A DNA stretch of 64,000 nucleotides, taken from assembly GCF_000720325.1 (NCBI RefSeq), contig NZ_JOJM01000011.1:1-64000 (forward strand), in the 5' to 3' direction. The notes below the pieces were generated by a model. That model did no database searches. It saw only the letters and a list, made by a program, of their open reading frames with translations, and was not told the origin of the DNA. Positions 19,305-31,580 of the stretch are shown piece by piece; position 1 is the first letter of the stretch, and each line of letters begins with the position of its first letter. The position numbers and the translations under genes were made by a program. Source of the stretch: Streptomyces sp. NRRL B-1347 (lineage in GTDB: Bacteria; Actinomycetota; Actinomycetes; Streptomycetales; Streptomycetaceae).

Positions 19305-19745
19305 CTACCCTCCCGTGGGCAGGTCGGTGCGCGGCGCCGAACCCAGGTGCACACCCACCCTTTTGACCAGCAGCGTCATCTCGTACGCCACCAGGCCGAC
19401 GTCGGAGTCCGCGTCCGCGAGGACGGCGAGACAGCTGCCGTCGCCCGCGGCCGTGACGAAGAGGAACGCGTCGTCGAGCTCGACGACGGTCTGTCTGACC
19501 TTGCCCGCCTCGAAGTGGCGCCCGACGCCCTTGGCGAGGCCGTGGAAGCCGGACGCGACGGCGGCGAGGTGCTCGCTGTCCTCCCGGGTCAGGTTCTTGG
19601 ACACGCCCGTCGGCAAGCCGTCGCCGGAGAGGACGAGCGCTTTGCGGATGCTGGCGACACGCTCCACCAGGTCATCGAGGAGCCAGTTCAGCTCTCCCGA
19701 TCCCCCGGTCGCGGTGGTGCGTGTGTCGGCCTTCGGTGCGGTCAT
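19305..19745 (-). CDS. cvnB: Conservon roadblock/LC7 protein (CvnB)
   Basis: A 146-residue roadblock/LC7-domain protein, the likely regulatory partner (MglB-like) of the GTPase CvnD. The core GELNWLLDDLVERVASIRKA and later LVLSGDGLPTG are family hallmarks. Its ATG (19745) overlaps the stop of cvnA (ATGA), so the two are translationally coupled. Roadblock proteins act as homodimers and can serve as GTPase-activating factors; that role is from the family, not from this sequence. Confidence 0.93.
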   Translation of the reverse strand: MTAPKADTRTTATGGSGELNWLLDDLVERVASIRKALVLSGDGLPTGVSKNLTREDSEHLAAVASGFHGLAKGVGRHFEAGKVRQTVVELDDAFLFVTAAGDGSCLAVLADADSDVGLVAYEMTLLVKRVGVHLGSAPRTDLPTGG

Positions 19746-22700
19746 CGACCGTCCCCCTCAGATGTCGTTCCTGGTGCTGTGCCGTCAGGGGCGGTGTCGC
19801 CCGCGGCGTTCTCTTCGCGGCCGCGCTGCCAGCCGCGCTGGAGCGAGGCCATCCGGCTGCGTACCTCGTCGGCGTCGCGCTCGTCCGACCCCCCGGTCAC
19901 CGGAGCTGTGTCACGCTCCGTGCGGTGTCCGGGGCCTTCCTTGAGCTGTGGGGCGAGGTTCGCCTGCCGGACCCTGCGCGGCAGGCCTCCCAGAGCGGGC
20001 CTGCCGGGGTCCTGGGGCGCCGTGCGGGGCGTCGTCCCGGTGCTGCCTGCGGCCCGGTCCATGGCTTCCCTGTCCGTCCTCGCCGCCCGGTCCGCACCGG
20101 GCGCTGTCTCCGTGCGGGCGGCGCCCCTGAGCGGGTCCGTCGCCGGGCGGCGGCGGGGCAGCGGCCGCGGTTCCGCCTGGGGGTCGCTCCGCTCCGGGCG
20201 GGGCGGGGCCAGATCGGGCCAGTCGCCGTCGGAGCGCGGGCGGCGCGGCGGTTCGAGGCCCGCGCGGCCGGCCGCGGCGTCCCGGGCGGGGGCGCTGTCG
20301 GTCCGGGCGTCCAGCGGGGTCGGTCCAGTCGGCCAGGTGTCCCGCGCGGGGCCGCGCCCCGGGCGGCCGCCCGGGGCGTCGCGGCGGGACCGTACGTCGT
20401 CATCGGTGTCGGTGGTGTCGGCGGCGTCCGCGTCCCGCGCGCGGGACGGGCCGACGCGGCGGCCGTGCGAGGAGACCAGCTTCGGCGCGCCGCGGCGCGG
20501 CAGGGGCACCGTGCCCCCGGGGGCCCGATCGTTGTCCAGGAGGTCGTCGCGGCCGGGAAGGTCGTAGGCGGTGGGGCCGGTGGCCCGGGCGGGCTCGTCG
20601 AGAACCGGCTCGCGCGCCTGCTGATGCTGCTCTCCGGAGGTCTCGGTGACACGGCGGCGGGGGCGGAACAGGCCACCGCGCTCGCTGTCGGCGTCTTCCA
20701 GGTCACCGAGTTCGTCGAGGGAGTCCGAGAAGCCCTCCAGGCTCGCCATGCCGACCGGCGCCTCCAGCTCGACCGGTCCGTCCAGGATGGAGGCGGGCAG
20801 GCCGGGGAGCTGGACGGGGACCTGGGCGAGGGCCGCGGCGCGGTCGCCCGCGGGGGTGCCGCCCACGGGCGTGGCGGGCTGCGGCCGGTCGAGGCGGAAC
20901 CCGACGCCTCCGGTGTCCGGTACGTCGTCCGTGAGCAGGGACTCCGGGATGAAGACCACGGCCGTCGTGCCACCGTACGGAGAGGGCTGCAAGGAGACGC
21001 GGACGCGCTGGCGCTGAGCCAGACGGCTGACGACGAAGAGGCCTAGGCGGTCGGTGTCGGACAGTTCGAACTCGGGCGTCTCCGCGAGGCGGAGGTTGGC
21101 GTCCAGGAGGGCCTCGGAGGCCATGCCGAGGCCCCGGTCGTGGATCTCCAGGGTGAAGCCGTTGGCCACGTGCTCCCCCAGGACCTGCACCGCGGTGTGC
21201 GGGGGCGAGAACACCGTGGCGTTCTCCAGGAGTTCGGCGAGCAGGTGGGTGAGGTCGGCGACAGCGGGCCCGGTGACGGCGATCCGGGGCAGTCGGCGCA
21301 CCTCAATGCGTTCGTAGTCCTCGACCTCGGCGACGGCCGCTCGTACGACGTCCATCAGCTGGACGGGCTTGCGCCACTGCCGGGAGGGGGCGGCGCCGGA
21401 GAGGATCACGAGGCCTTCGGCGTGCCGCCGCATGCGGGTGGTGAGGTGATCGAGGCGGAACAGGTCAGCCAGTTCGTCGGTGTCCTCGGTCCTGCGCTCC
21501 ATGGTGTCGAGGAGCGTCAGCTGCTTGTGCAGCAAGACCTGGCTGCGGCGGGCGAGGTTGACGAACACCTCGGAGACGCCGCGGCGCAGGTCGGCCTGTT
21601 TGACGGTGGCCTCGACGGCGGCGCGCTGCAGGGTGTTGAGGGCCTGGCCGACCTGGCCGATCTCGTTCTTCTCGTAGCTGAGGCGGGGCGCTTCGGTCTC
21701 CACGTCGACCTGCTCGCCCGCCGCGAGCCGCCGCAGCAGGCCGGGCAGGCGCACACCGGACGCCTCGTGGGCCTCCAGGCGCAGACGGCGCAGGTCGCGG
21801 ATGAGGCCGCGGCCGATCCGCACGGAGAGCACGATGGAGATGATCACGGCGAGCAGGCCGACCACGCCGGCGATGGCCAGCTGCACGATCACGCCGACGG
21901 CCTCGGGGCGGGCCCGGTCGCGCAGCCGGTCGATGGCCGCGTCGTTACGCTCGGAAAGGCCCAGGAGGACCTTGTCCGCCTCCTGGTTCCAGTCGGAGGA
22001 GGTGACCGCGCGCGGGGTGCCGGGGCCGGACTCCGCGAGGGACTTCTCGGCGTCGCGCAGGCGGGCGGTCTCGGCGCCGTTCCAGTACCGCTCGTAGCGG
22101 GCGCGCTCGCCGTCGGGGAGCTGGGCGAGGCTGTTGTCGAGGAGCATCGAGCGCTGCGCCATCAGGTCGGTGACCTGGCGGATCTCGCCCTTCGTGACGG
22201 TCCCTGTGACCAGGGCGGAGGCGATCAAGGCGTCTTCGCGGGAGAGGAGTTCACGGGCCTGGTCGACGCCGACGAGGGCGCGGCTCTGGGCGGTGATGCT
22301 CACGTCGTCCAGGGCGTTGAGCGTCGTCAGGAAGCCGTAGCAGGGGTCGGTCAGACGCGTGTACATCTTCAGCGCCTTGTCGCGGCTGATGGTGCCTTCC
22401 TCGACGGTGCGGCGCAGGGCCTCGATGCCCGCGAAGGCGTCGAGGACGGCGGTCAGGCGTTCCTCGGAGTGGCCGTCGAGGACGTCGCGGGAGTCGGAGT
22501 CCTTGGCGGCGGACCTGACCTTGGCGACGAGTTCGTCCGTGGCGTCGCGGCTGCTGCGCAGCGCGGCGAGCGCGTCCGACGCCCGTGGGTCCGCTAGGTA
22601 GACGAGCGTCTGGCGCCGCTCCTCCTGGACGACCTGGACGGTGTCCTGGATGGGTTTGGCCAAGTCGTCGATGATGTACGCGGTGTCGATCAGCTTGTTT

Positions 22701-22813
22701 GCCTCTCGCCCGGTCACGAACGTGGCGAAGCCCCAGATCGCCGTGAGGGACACGAGCGGCACGAGCAGCAATGCCACGATCTTCCGGCGGATCGACTTCC
22801 CGCGAAAGCGCAT
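19742..22813 (-). CDS. cvnA: Conservon sensor histidine-kinase-like protein (CvnA)
   Basis: A 1023-residue membrane sensor. The first membrane span (KIVALLLVPLVSLTAIWGFA, about residues 12-35) is followed by an extracellular nitrate-sensing-like (NIT) helical domain, a second span (VQLAIAGVVGLLAVIISIVL) and a HAMP-like linker. An ATPase domain follows with the N-box LAELLENATVFS and G-box DRGLGM. The last 400 residues are Pro/Arg/Asp-rich and likely disordered. The phosphoacceptor region RLDHLTTRMRRH has a candidate histidine. I start at the ATG at 22813 (MRFRGKSIRRK) because AGGGGAGG lies upstream. It is the first gene of the conservon operon. The input signal is unknown. Confidence 0.92.
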   Translation of the reverse strand: MRFRGKSIRRKIVALLLVPLVSLTAIWGFATFVTGREANKLIDTAYIIDDLAKPIQDTVQVVQEERRQTLVYLADPRASDALAALRSSRDATDELVAKVRSAAKDSDSRDVLDGHSEERLTAVLDAFAGIEALRRTVEEGTISRDKALKMYTRLTDPCYGFLTTLNALDDVSITAQSRALVGVDQARELLSREDALIASALVTGTVTKGEIRQVTDLMAQRSMLLDNSLAQLPDGERARYERYWNGAETARLRDAEKSLAESGPGTPRAVTSSDWNQEADKVLLGLSERNDAAIDRLRDRARPEAVGVIVQLAIAGVVGLLAVIISIVLSVRIGRGLIRDLRRLRLEAHEASGVRLPGLLRRLAAGEQVDVETEAPRLSYEKNEIGQVGQALNTLQRAAVEATVKQADLRRGVSEVFVNLARRSQVLLHKQLTLLDTMERRTEDTDELADLFRLDHLTTRMRRHAEGLVILSGAAPSRQWRKPVQLMDVVRAAVAEVEDYERIEVRRLPRIAVTGPAVADLTHLLAELLENATVFSPPHTAVQVLGEHVANGFTLEIHDRGLGMASEALLDANLRLAETPEFELSDTDRLGLFVVSRLAQRQRVRVSLQPSPYGGTTAVVFIPESLLTDDVPDTGGVGFRLDRPQPATPVGGTPAGDRAAALAQVPVQLPGLPASILDGPVELEAPVGMASLEGFSDSLDELGDLEDADSERGGLFRPRRRVTETSGEQHQQAREPVLDEPARATGPTAYDLPGRDDLLDNDRAPGGTVPLPRRGAPKLVSSHGRRVGPSRARDADAADTTDTDDDVRSRRDAPGGRPGRGPARDTWPTGPTPLDARTDSAPARDAAAGRAGLEPPRRPRSDGDWPDLAPPRPERSDPQAEPRPLPRRRPATDPLRGAARTETAPGADRAARTDREAMDRAAGSTGTTPRTAPQDPGRPALGGLPRRVRQANLAPQLKEGPGHRTERDTAPVTGGSDERDADEVRSRMASLQRGWQRGREENAAGDTAPDGTAPGTTSEGDGR

Positions 22814-23381
22814 GGCCTCCCCTAGATCGGGCCCCTTGCGGCCGCGCGAATGACCCAGGGGCACGCATGTGCGTCAACAAACGGCGTGAGCCTACTACTG
22901 ACACACGGGCAACTCGAAGGCACGTCCGGACGCTTTTCAGCCGTGACGCGAAACGGACGTCAGGAGTTGTCCGCCCATTGCGGGAGATTGCCTCCCGCCT
23001 GCGCCGCACCCCGAGCCGCCCCATCCCCCTTACCTCAAAGGCCAGTTGGCCTGAAGTGTGTGCCGCTGGGAACCGATCACCCTTTCGGGTGACGTCTCGA
23101 GCGGAGTGGGAATCTTCGACGGGGCTCGTTCGTCGATCAGTACGGAAGGTGAGCACGAGGTCGAATGGCTGGACGGGGCGACCGAGTGGTGCGCGCGGGG
23201 GCCGGACGACAAGGGGCGCGGGATCGAACGACCATGTACGGCTCGGCGGGTGGCGTAAAGCAGCGTAATCCGGGCAGCAGCCAGAGAGTCGGACAGGAGA
23301 CTCTCGGTGGCCGCGGGGCACGGGACGGCGTGCGTGCGACACGCGCCGCGCCGTAAGGCAGCGGGGGGGAGTGACGAGTTG
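22814..23381. other. Gene-free divergent region between cvnA and a membrane-protein gene
   Basis: About 570 bp with no convincing gene. A minus-strand TTGACG lies roughly 90 bp upstream of cvnA, but no good -10 follows at normal spacing. A short palindrome (AGGCCA, GT, TGGCCT) is at 23039-23052. Sparse GC skew and several small ORFs on both strands have no protein-like composition. I see nothing else. Confidence 0.5.
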
Positions 23382-24158
23382 ATGAGTACGACGGAGCGCG
23401 ATACGGCGCTACGGAAGGGCGCGCGCGGTGAAGTGGCGGGCCCGGACGTGAAGGTGGCCGCGCGACAGGAGGACGATCAGGCCGGGACGGGGCGGCCTTG
23501 GCGGGCCGAGCGTGCGCAGAGACGTGAGCTGGGCCGGGCCGAGCGCGACGGCGAGGCCGGAGCGTCGGGCGCCGAGACGCAGGGCTTGGAGGCGGGGAGC
23601 GCCGCGCACCGCGTCGCCCCGGCACACGCCGCCTTGGGGCAGGCCGCCTTGGGGCAGGCCGCCTTGGGGCAGGCCGCCCTGAAGCAGGCCGAGCAGCGGG
23701 AAGCCGATACCGGTGACCCGAGCACGCGAACGGGAGGCGACCGCTTGGGATTCGACGGGTATGACGCGCGGCGGCCACTGTGGATCGAGGAGCCCTCGAC
23801 CCGTCGGCGCCTGCCGGATCCGGTGCGCGCCACCGCCGTACGGGCCGTGCTCATCGTGGCGCTGACGCTCATCCAGGCGATGACTGCGTTCTTCTGCGCG
23901 ATGGCCGGGTCCTGGCTGGCCTTCCCCATGGTGCTCAGCAGCGTCGCCAGCACGGTCGTGGCCACCTGGGGCGTCCTCGACGTCTTGGTGACCCGCCAGG
24001 CCTGGAACCAGCGCAACGGCGTCGTGTCGGCGCCCAGCAGCACGGCACGCAGGCTCCGGCGCGAGCGGCGCAGGGCCCGCCGGGCGGCTCGCACGACCGC
24101 CCGCGCCAAGGAGGGCATACGGGGGCGGGGCGCGGCGCGACAGCTGTCCCACTCCTGA
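23382..24158 (+). CDS. Hypothetical membrane protein with AALGQ repeats
   Basis: A 258-residue protein of unknown function. Residues 1-140 are charged and probably disordered. They contain four copies of AALGQ/AALKQ (about residues 83-102). Two membrane spans follow (AVRAVLIVALTLIQAMTAFF and SWLAFPMVLSSVASTVVATWG), then a short segment and an Arg-rich C-terminus (RRLRRERRRARRAARTTARA), likely cytosolic. The ATG at 23382 is preceded by a weak GGGGGGAGTGA; a longer frame to 23307 exists but is less plausible. The gene is divergent from cvnA, which suggests possible co-regulation, and converges on the ferredoxin reductase gene. Confidence 0.75.
   Translation: MSTTERDTALRKGARGEVAGPDVKVAARQEDDQAGTGRPWRAERAQRRELGRAERDGEAGASGAETQGLEAGSAAHRVAPAHAALGQAALGQAALGQAALKQAEQREADTGDPSTRTGGDRLGFDGYDARRPLWIEEPSTRRRLPDPVRATAVRAVLIVALTLIQAMTAFFCAMAGSWLAFPMVLSSVASTVVATWGVLDVLVTRQAWNQRNGVVSAPSSTARRLRRERRRARRAARTTARAKEGIRGRGAARQLSHS
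23628..23687 (+). repeat. 15-bp tandem repeat, three perfect plus one degenerate copy, in a coding region
   Basis: Units of GCCGCCTTGGGGCAG start at 23628, 23643 and 23658; a fourth with four changes starts at 23673. As 15 is a multiple of three, copy number changes would keep the frame and add or remove AALGQ units. Confidence 0.9.
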
Positions 24159-24267
24159 CGGCGCGCCGCACCTCGCCGACCACACAACTTCGCCACAGGT
24201 CGCGGGCGATGGACCCACAGCGCACGCTGCCGGGCGACATCACGTGCTGCGGGCCGCACACCGGCCG

Positions 24268-25653
24268 TCACACCACGGCCGCGCGCCTGGCCCGTAGCTC
24301 TCGCCGGGCACGCATGAACGCACGCGGGCGATCCACAGCCAGGACAGCCGTCGGGTGACCCTCATGCTCGTACACCGCCAGAAAACCACCATCGTCTGGG
24401 TTGAGACCGCCCTCCTCCACGCGGACCGTGGCCGCGGCGGGGCGATGGCCCGCGAACTGGAGACGGGAGCCGTACTGATCCGACCAGAAGTAAGGGAAAG
24501 CGTTCGCGGACTCCACGGTACGGGCGGCGAGCAAATTACGTACGGCTACGCGAGGTTGCTCCGTGGCGCTCGTCCAGTGCTCGGCGCGGATACCGCCGAC
24601 ACGGGCGACATCCCCGACGGCGATCACCTGCGGCAGGGCGGTCACGCAGCCCTCATCGCACGGGACTCCGTCGCGCAGCGCCCCACCGCCGCCGTCGAGC
24701 CATGTGTCCTCCAGCCATGCGGTATTGGGCTGCGCGCCGATGCCGACGACCACCACATCGGCGGGCAGTAGGCGGCCGTCGGCAAGCTCCACCGCGGCGA
24801 CCCGGCCGCCGGAGTCGGACGCGCAGGCCGAACGCGGCGCGGGGTGCAGGCTCGCCACTCCCGTGCCGGTGAGCAGCCGAGCGCCGCCCCGCCGGTGCAG
24901 GTCGGCACAGAACGCGGCCATGTCCGAGCCGAATTGAGGTATCAGTGGCAGGGGCGCCGCCTCTACGACGGTGACGTCATGGCCGAGCGTCACGCACGAC
25001 GACGCCGTCTCCGCGCCGATGAATCCGCCGCCGATCACCACGACCCGGCGGGGGCGGCCGGTCAGCGCGGTGCGCAGGGCTCGGGCGTCGTCGAGGGTGC
25101 GCAAGGTGTGGACCCCGGCGAGGGGTGGACCCGGGAGGCTCCGGGCCGTCGCGCCCGTGGCGATGACGACGCCGTCGCCGACGACCGCGCGGCCATCGGC
25201 GAGCAGTACGGCACGGCTGCCCGTATTGAGGCCGGTCGCGGGGGTGCCGAGGAGCCATTCGGCGTCCAGCTCGGCGAGTTCCTCGTCGTCGGCCAGGGTT
25301 AGGTCGGGCTCGTCGGCGGTGACCGGAGCCGGGGCCGGGACTGCGCCGATGCTGGTGGTGGGTGTGGCGAGCGTTGTGGGTGCGCCAGGAGTGGGGGGCG
25401 TGCCAGTCGCAGGGGCCGTGAGGGCGGTGGTGGTGCTGGTGGTGGTGATCGTGCCGGTCGTGGGGGCTGGGGCCGTGGAGGCTGTGGAGGCCATGGAGGC
25501 CGCGAGGAAGGACTTGGACAAGGGTGGGCGGTCGTAGGGCATGTGGGGTTCCGCGCCGATGACCACGAGGCGGCCGTCGAAGCCCTGGGCGCGCAGCTCG
25601 CGGACTGCGTGGAGCCCGGCGAGGGAGGCGCCGACGACGATGACCGTTCTCAT
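24268..25653 (-). CDS. FAD-dependent ferredoxin reductase of a Rieske oxygenase system
   Basis: A 461-residue NAD(P)H:ferredoxin reductase of the rubredoxin/BphA4 type. It should feed electrons to the Rieske ferredoxin encoded just upstream and then to the oxygenase at 32770. The FAD motif VVGASLAGLHAVREL opens the protein, PYDRPPLSKSFL follows, and the NAD motif is VVVIGGGFIGAETASS. An unusual Thr/Ala/Pro/Gly-rich stretch of about 60 residues (roughly 51-112) is inserted after SKSFL; without it the protein would have the family length of about 400. The start at 25653 overlaps the ferredoxin stop (ATGA). The C-terminal domain ends with WSDQYGSRLQFAGH, normal for the family. Confidence 0.88.
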   Translation of the reverse strand: MRTVIVVGASLAGLHAVRELRAQGFDGRLVVIGAEPHMPYDRPPLSKSFLAASMASTASTAPAPTTGTITTTSTTTALTAPATGTPPTPGAPTTLATPTTSIGAVPAPAPVTADEPDLTLADDEELAELDAEWLLGTPATGLNTGSRAVLLADGRAVVGDGVVIATGATARSLPGPPLAGVHTLRTLDDARALRTALTGRPRRVVVIGGGFIGAETASSCVTLGHDVTVVEAAPLPLIPQFGSDMAAFCADLHRRGGARLLTGTGVASLHPAPRSACASDSGGRVAAVELADGRLLPADVVVVGIGAQPNTAWLEDTWLDGGGGALRDGVPCDEGCVTALPQVIAVGDVARVGGIRAEHWTSATEQPRVAVRNLLAARTVESANAFPYFWSDQYGSRLQFAGHRPAAATVRVEEGGLNPDDGGFLAVYEHEGHPTAVLAVDRPRAFMRARRELRARRAAVV

Positions 25654-26006
25654 GCGGCGGAGCCCTCCCCCGCCACCGCGCCCGCCTCGGCCGGGACCGA
25701 GGGCACGCCCGTCACGTGGACGTGAACCATGCCGTCCACGACGCTCACGCGATGTGTGCGTACGGAGCGGCGCGCGGGCAGGCAGGTCGGCTCGCCCGTC
25801 CTGAGGTCGAACGAGGCGGCGTGCAAGGGGCATTCGACCAGGCAGCCCTCCAGCCAGCCGTCGGAGAGAGAGGCGTCCTGGTGGCTACAGGTGTCGTCGA
25901 TGGCGTACAGGGCGCCGTCGGCGTTGAACACCGCGATGGGCGGGGTGGTGTCGAGACGGACGGATGCGCCGGCGGGGAGGTCGTCGAGGCGGCAGACGGG
26001 AATCAT
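25650..26006 (-). CDS. Rieske [2Fe-2S] ferredoxin
   Basis: A 118-residue Rieske-type ferredoxin. The cluster ligands are Cys40 and His42 in DTCSHQDASL, and Cys59 and His62 in VECPLHAASF. It should carry electrons from the overlapping reductase gene (ATGA at 25650-25653) to a Rieske oxygenase; the only oxygenase in the window is at 32770-33885, across the divergent iclR gene. AGAGGGA precedes the ATG at 26006. Proteins of this class can also belong to small nitrite reductases or dioxygenases, but the local set of demethylation genes supports the first role. Confidence 0.9.
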   Translation of the reverse strand: MIPVCRLDDLPAGASVRLDTTPPIAVFNADGALYAIDDTCSHQDASLSDGWLEGCLVECPLHAASFDLRTGEPTCLPARRSVRTHRVSVVDGMVHVHVTGVPSVPAEAGAVAGEGSAA

Positions 26007-26077
26007 GGCGTCCCTCTGGATCTCTCGGTCGGATGTGGTGGAAGGCTGGGCCCGGACCGGGTCGGTGGGGCCGGGTC

Positions 26078-26117
26078 GGTGCTTGGCTCGGTGCTCGGCT
26101 CGGTGCTCGGCTCGGTT
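26078..26117. repeat. About 11-bp tandem repeat (GGCTCGGTGCT-like)
   Basis: GGCTCGGTGCT recurs about three to four times in succession, with small changes at each end, upstream of the ferredoxin gene. It is part of a repeat-rich intergenic region (26007-26613). Confidence 0.75.
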
Positions 26118-26204
26118 CGTGTGGCCCGACGGGTGCTCGGCTTCCGGCCGGGGTGAGGCTTCGGGTCCCGGGCAGGCCCGGAAGCTTGGGCTGCGGTTGG
26201 GCCC

Positions 26205-26266
26205 GGAGGTTCAGGACCCCGTCGTACGCGGAGGTTCAGGTTCGTGGCCGGGAGCGGAGGTTCAGG
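26205..26266. repeat. Spaced direct repeats of GGAGGTTCAGG
   Basis: Identical 11-mers begin at 26205, 26230 and 26256, a spacing of 25 and 26 bases; a related GGAGGTTCGC follows near 26304. The regular spacing, close to two and a half helical turns, could suit a regulatory protein or may be a degraded tandem repeat. Confidence 0.7.
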
Positions 26267-26410
26267 GCCCGGCCAGGAGCGGGGAGGCCTCGGCCAGGCC
26301 CGGAGGTTCGCACCGGGGCGCGGTTCGAGGTGTCAGGCCTCCGGCCAGGTCCGGCTCCGGCGAGGAGCAAAGGCTCAACTCCCGCCCGGAGCAAGGGCGC
26401 AGCCGCAGCC

Positions 26411-26522
26411 CTGACGTCAGCTCCATGTCCAGCTCTGTCGGGAGACCCCAGCCCTGTCCGGCCCCGTTTGGGCTGGGGACTCTTCGGTAACATGAAGTTC
26501 CATATGACGCACCACGTAGTGC
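26411..26522 (+). promoter_or_regulatory. Palindromes upstream of the IclR regulator gene
   Basis: Three symmetric elements lie 90-200 bp before iclR: CTGACGTCAG at 26411-26420 (perfect), a hairpin with 9-bp arms CCCCAGCCC (26446-26454) and GGGCTGGGG (26470-26478), and the near-perfect GCACCACGTAGTGC at 26509-26522. Just after the last one the sequence TGCGCAACA appears; it resembles half-sites near the formaldehyde dehydrogenase gene. One of these may be the autoregulatory site of the IclR protein. Confidence 0.4.
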
Positions 26523-26613
26523 TATGCGCAACAGAATCCGGTGGGACGCCCGCGGAGTCAAGGGCTTCCCTGAGACGCGGCATCAACGGCCGCCGAGTGG
26601 TGAGAGTTGAGAT

Positions 26614-27462
26614 ATGACCCGCACGCCGAAAAGCCCTGACCAGACCGAGGAGCCGCATCAGGACCCGCACGGGTCCGGGAGGTCCGGCGCGCGGCAGTCC
26701 CGGGCGGCCGCGGGCTCGGTGCAGTCCGTGGACCGGGCCGTGAGCGTCCTGGAGATCCTCGCCCGGCACGGTGAGGCCGGAGTCACCGAGATCGCCGACG
26801 AGCTGGGCGTGCACAAGTCGACGGCGTTCCGGCTGCTCGGGGTCCTGGAGAACCGGGGCCTCGTCGGCCAGGCCAAGGACCGCGGCAAGTACTTCCTCGG
26901 CGCGGGCGTGCTGCGCCTCGCGGGGGCCGCGGCCGTGCGCATGGACATCTCCCAGGAGGGCGGCCCCGTCTGCCGCGAACTGGCCGACGAGCTGGGCGAG
27001 ACGGTCAACATCGCGGTCCTCGACGACGACGCCGCGGTCAACATCATGCAGGCGCGCGGCCCCGCGTCCGTGACCGCGCAGAACTGGCTCGGCCGCCGCA
27101 CCCCGCTGCACGCCACCTCCAGCGGGAAGGTGCTGCTCGCCCACCTGCCGACGACGTTGCGCGAGGGCCTGGTCGCCCGGACGCTGCCGCGGCTCACCGA
27201 CCACACCGTGACCGGCACGGTGGCGCTGCGCGGCGAGTTGGAGACCGTCGTGGAGCAGGGCTTCGCGACGGCCGTGGAGGAGTTCGAGGTGGGGCTCGCC
27301 GCCGTGGCCGCGCCGGTGCGCGCGCACGACGGCAAGGTGATCGGGGCGCTCAGCGCGTCCGGGCCGGTGTACCGGCTGACCGAGGGCCGACTCACCGAGC
27401 TGGCCAAGCGCACGGTCGCGGCGGCGGTGGAACTGTCGCGCCGCATGGGCTACGGCCTCTGA
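26614..27462 (+). CDS. IclR-family transcriptional regulator
   Basis: A 282-residue regulator. The first 35 residues are polar. The winged helix-turn-helix follows (VDRAVSVLEILARHG, with VTEIADELGVHKSTAFRLLGVL), and then the ligand-binding domain (CRELADELGETVNIAVLDDD, and LHATSSGKVLLAHLP as the signature). It lies between the divergent ferredoxin genes and the downstream demethylation operon, so it probably controls both. IclR repressors often bind short palindromes and are released by a metabolite; a betaine, dimethylglycine or aldehyde effector would fit here but is inference. The gap after its stop to the next gene is 369 bp and contains a microsatellite and candidate promoter. Confidence 0.9.
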   Translation: MTRTPKSPDQTEEPHQDPHGSGRSGARQSRAAAGSVQSVDRAVSVLEILARHGEAGVTEIADELGVHKSTAFRLLGVLENRGLVGQAKDRGKYFLGAGVLRLAGAAAVRMDISQEGGPVCRELADELGETVNIAVLDDDAAVNIMQARGPASVTAQNWLGRRTPLHATSSGKVLLAHLPTTLREGLVARTLPRLTDHTVTGTVALRGELETVVEQGFATAVEEFEVGLAAVAAPVRAHDGKVIGALSASGPVYRLTEGRLTELAKRTVAAAVELSRRMGYGL

Positions 27463-27542
27463 CCGCGGGCCCGCGCCCCGGGGGCGGCCCGCCCAGGCCC
27501 CCTCCCCCAGCCGAGCCGGGCCGGTCGGCCGGACACCCGTAG

Positions 27543-31517
<3,975 letters not shown>

Positions 31518-31580
31518 CCGCCCGCACCGTCGCCCCCCCCCTGAAGAACCTCCCCCGAAGAACCTCCCTTGGAGACCGCC

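Noticed and set aside
26007..26613. Small open frames in the repeat-rich region before iclR
   Set aside because: They are made of repeats, have no ribosome site, and show Gly/Arg/Ser-rich composition on both strands.
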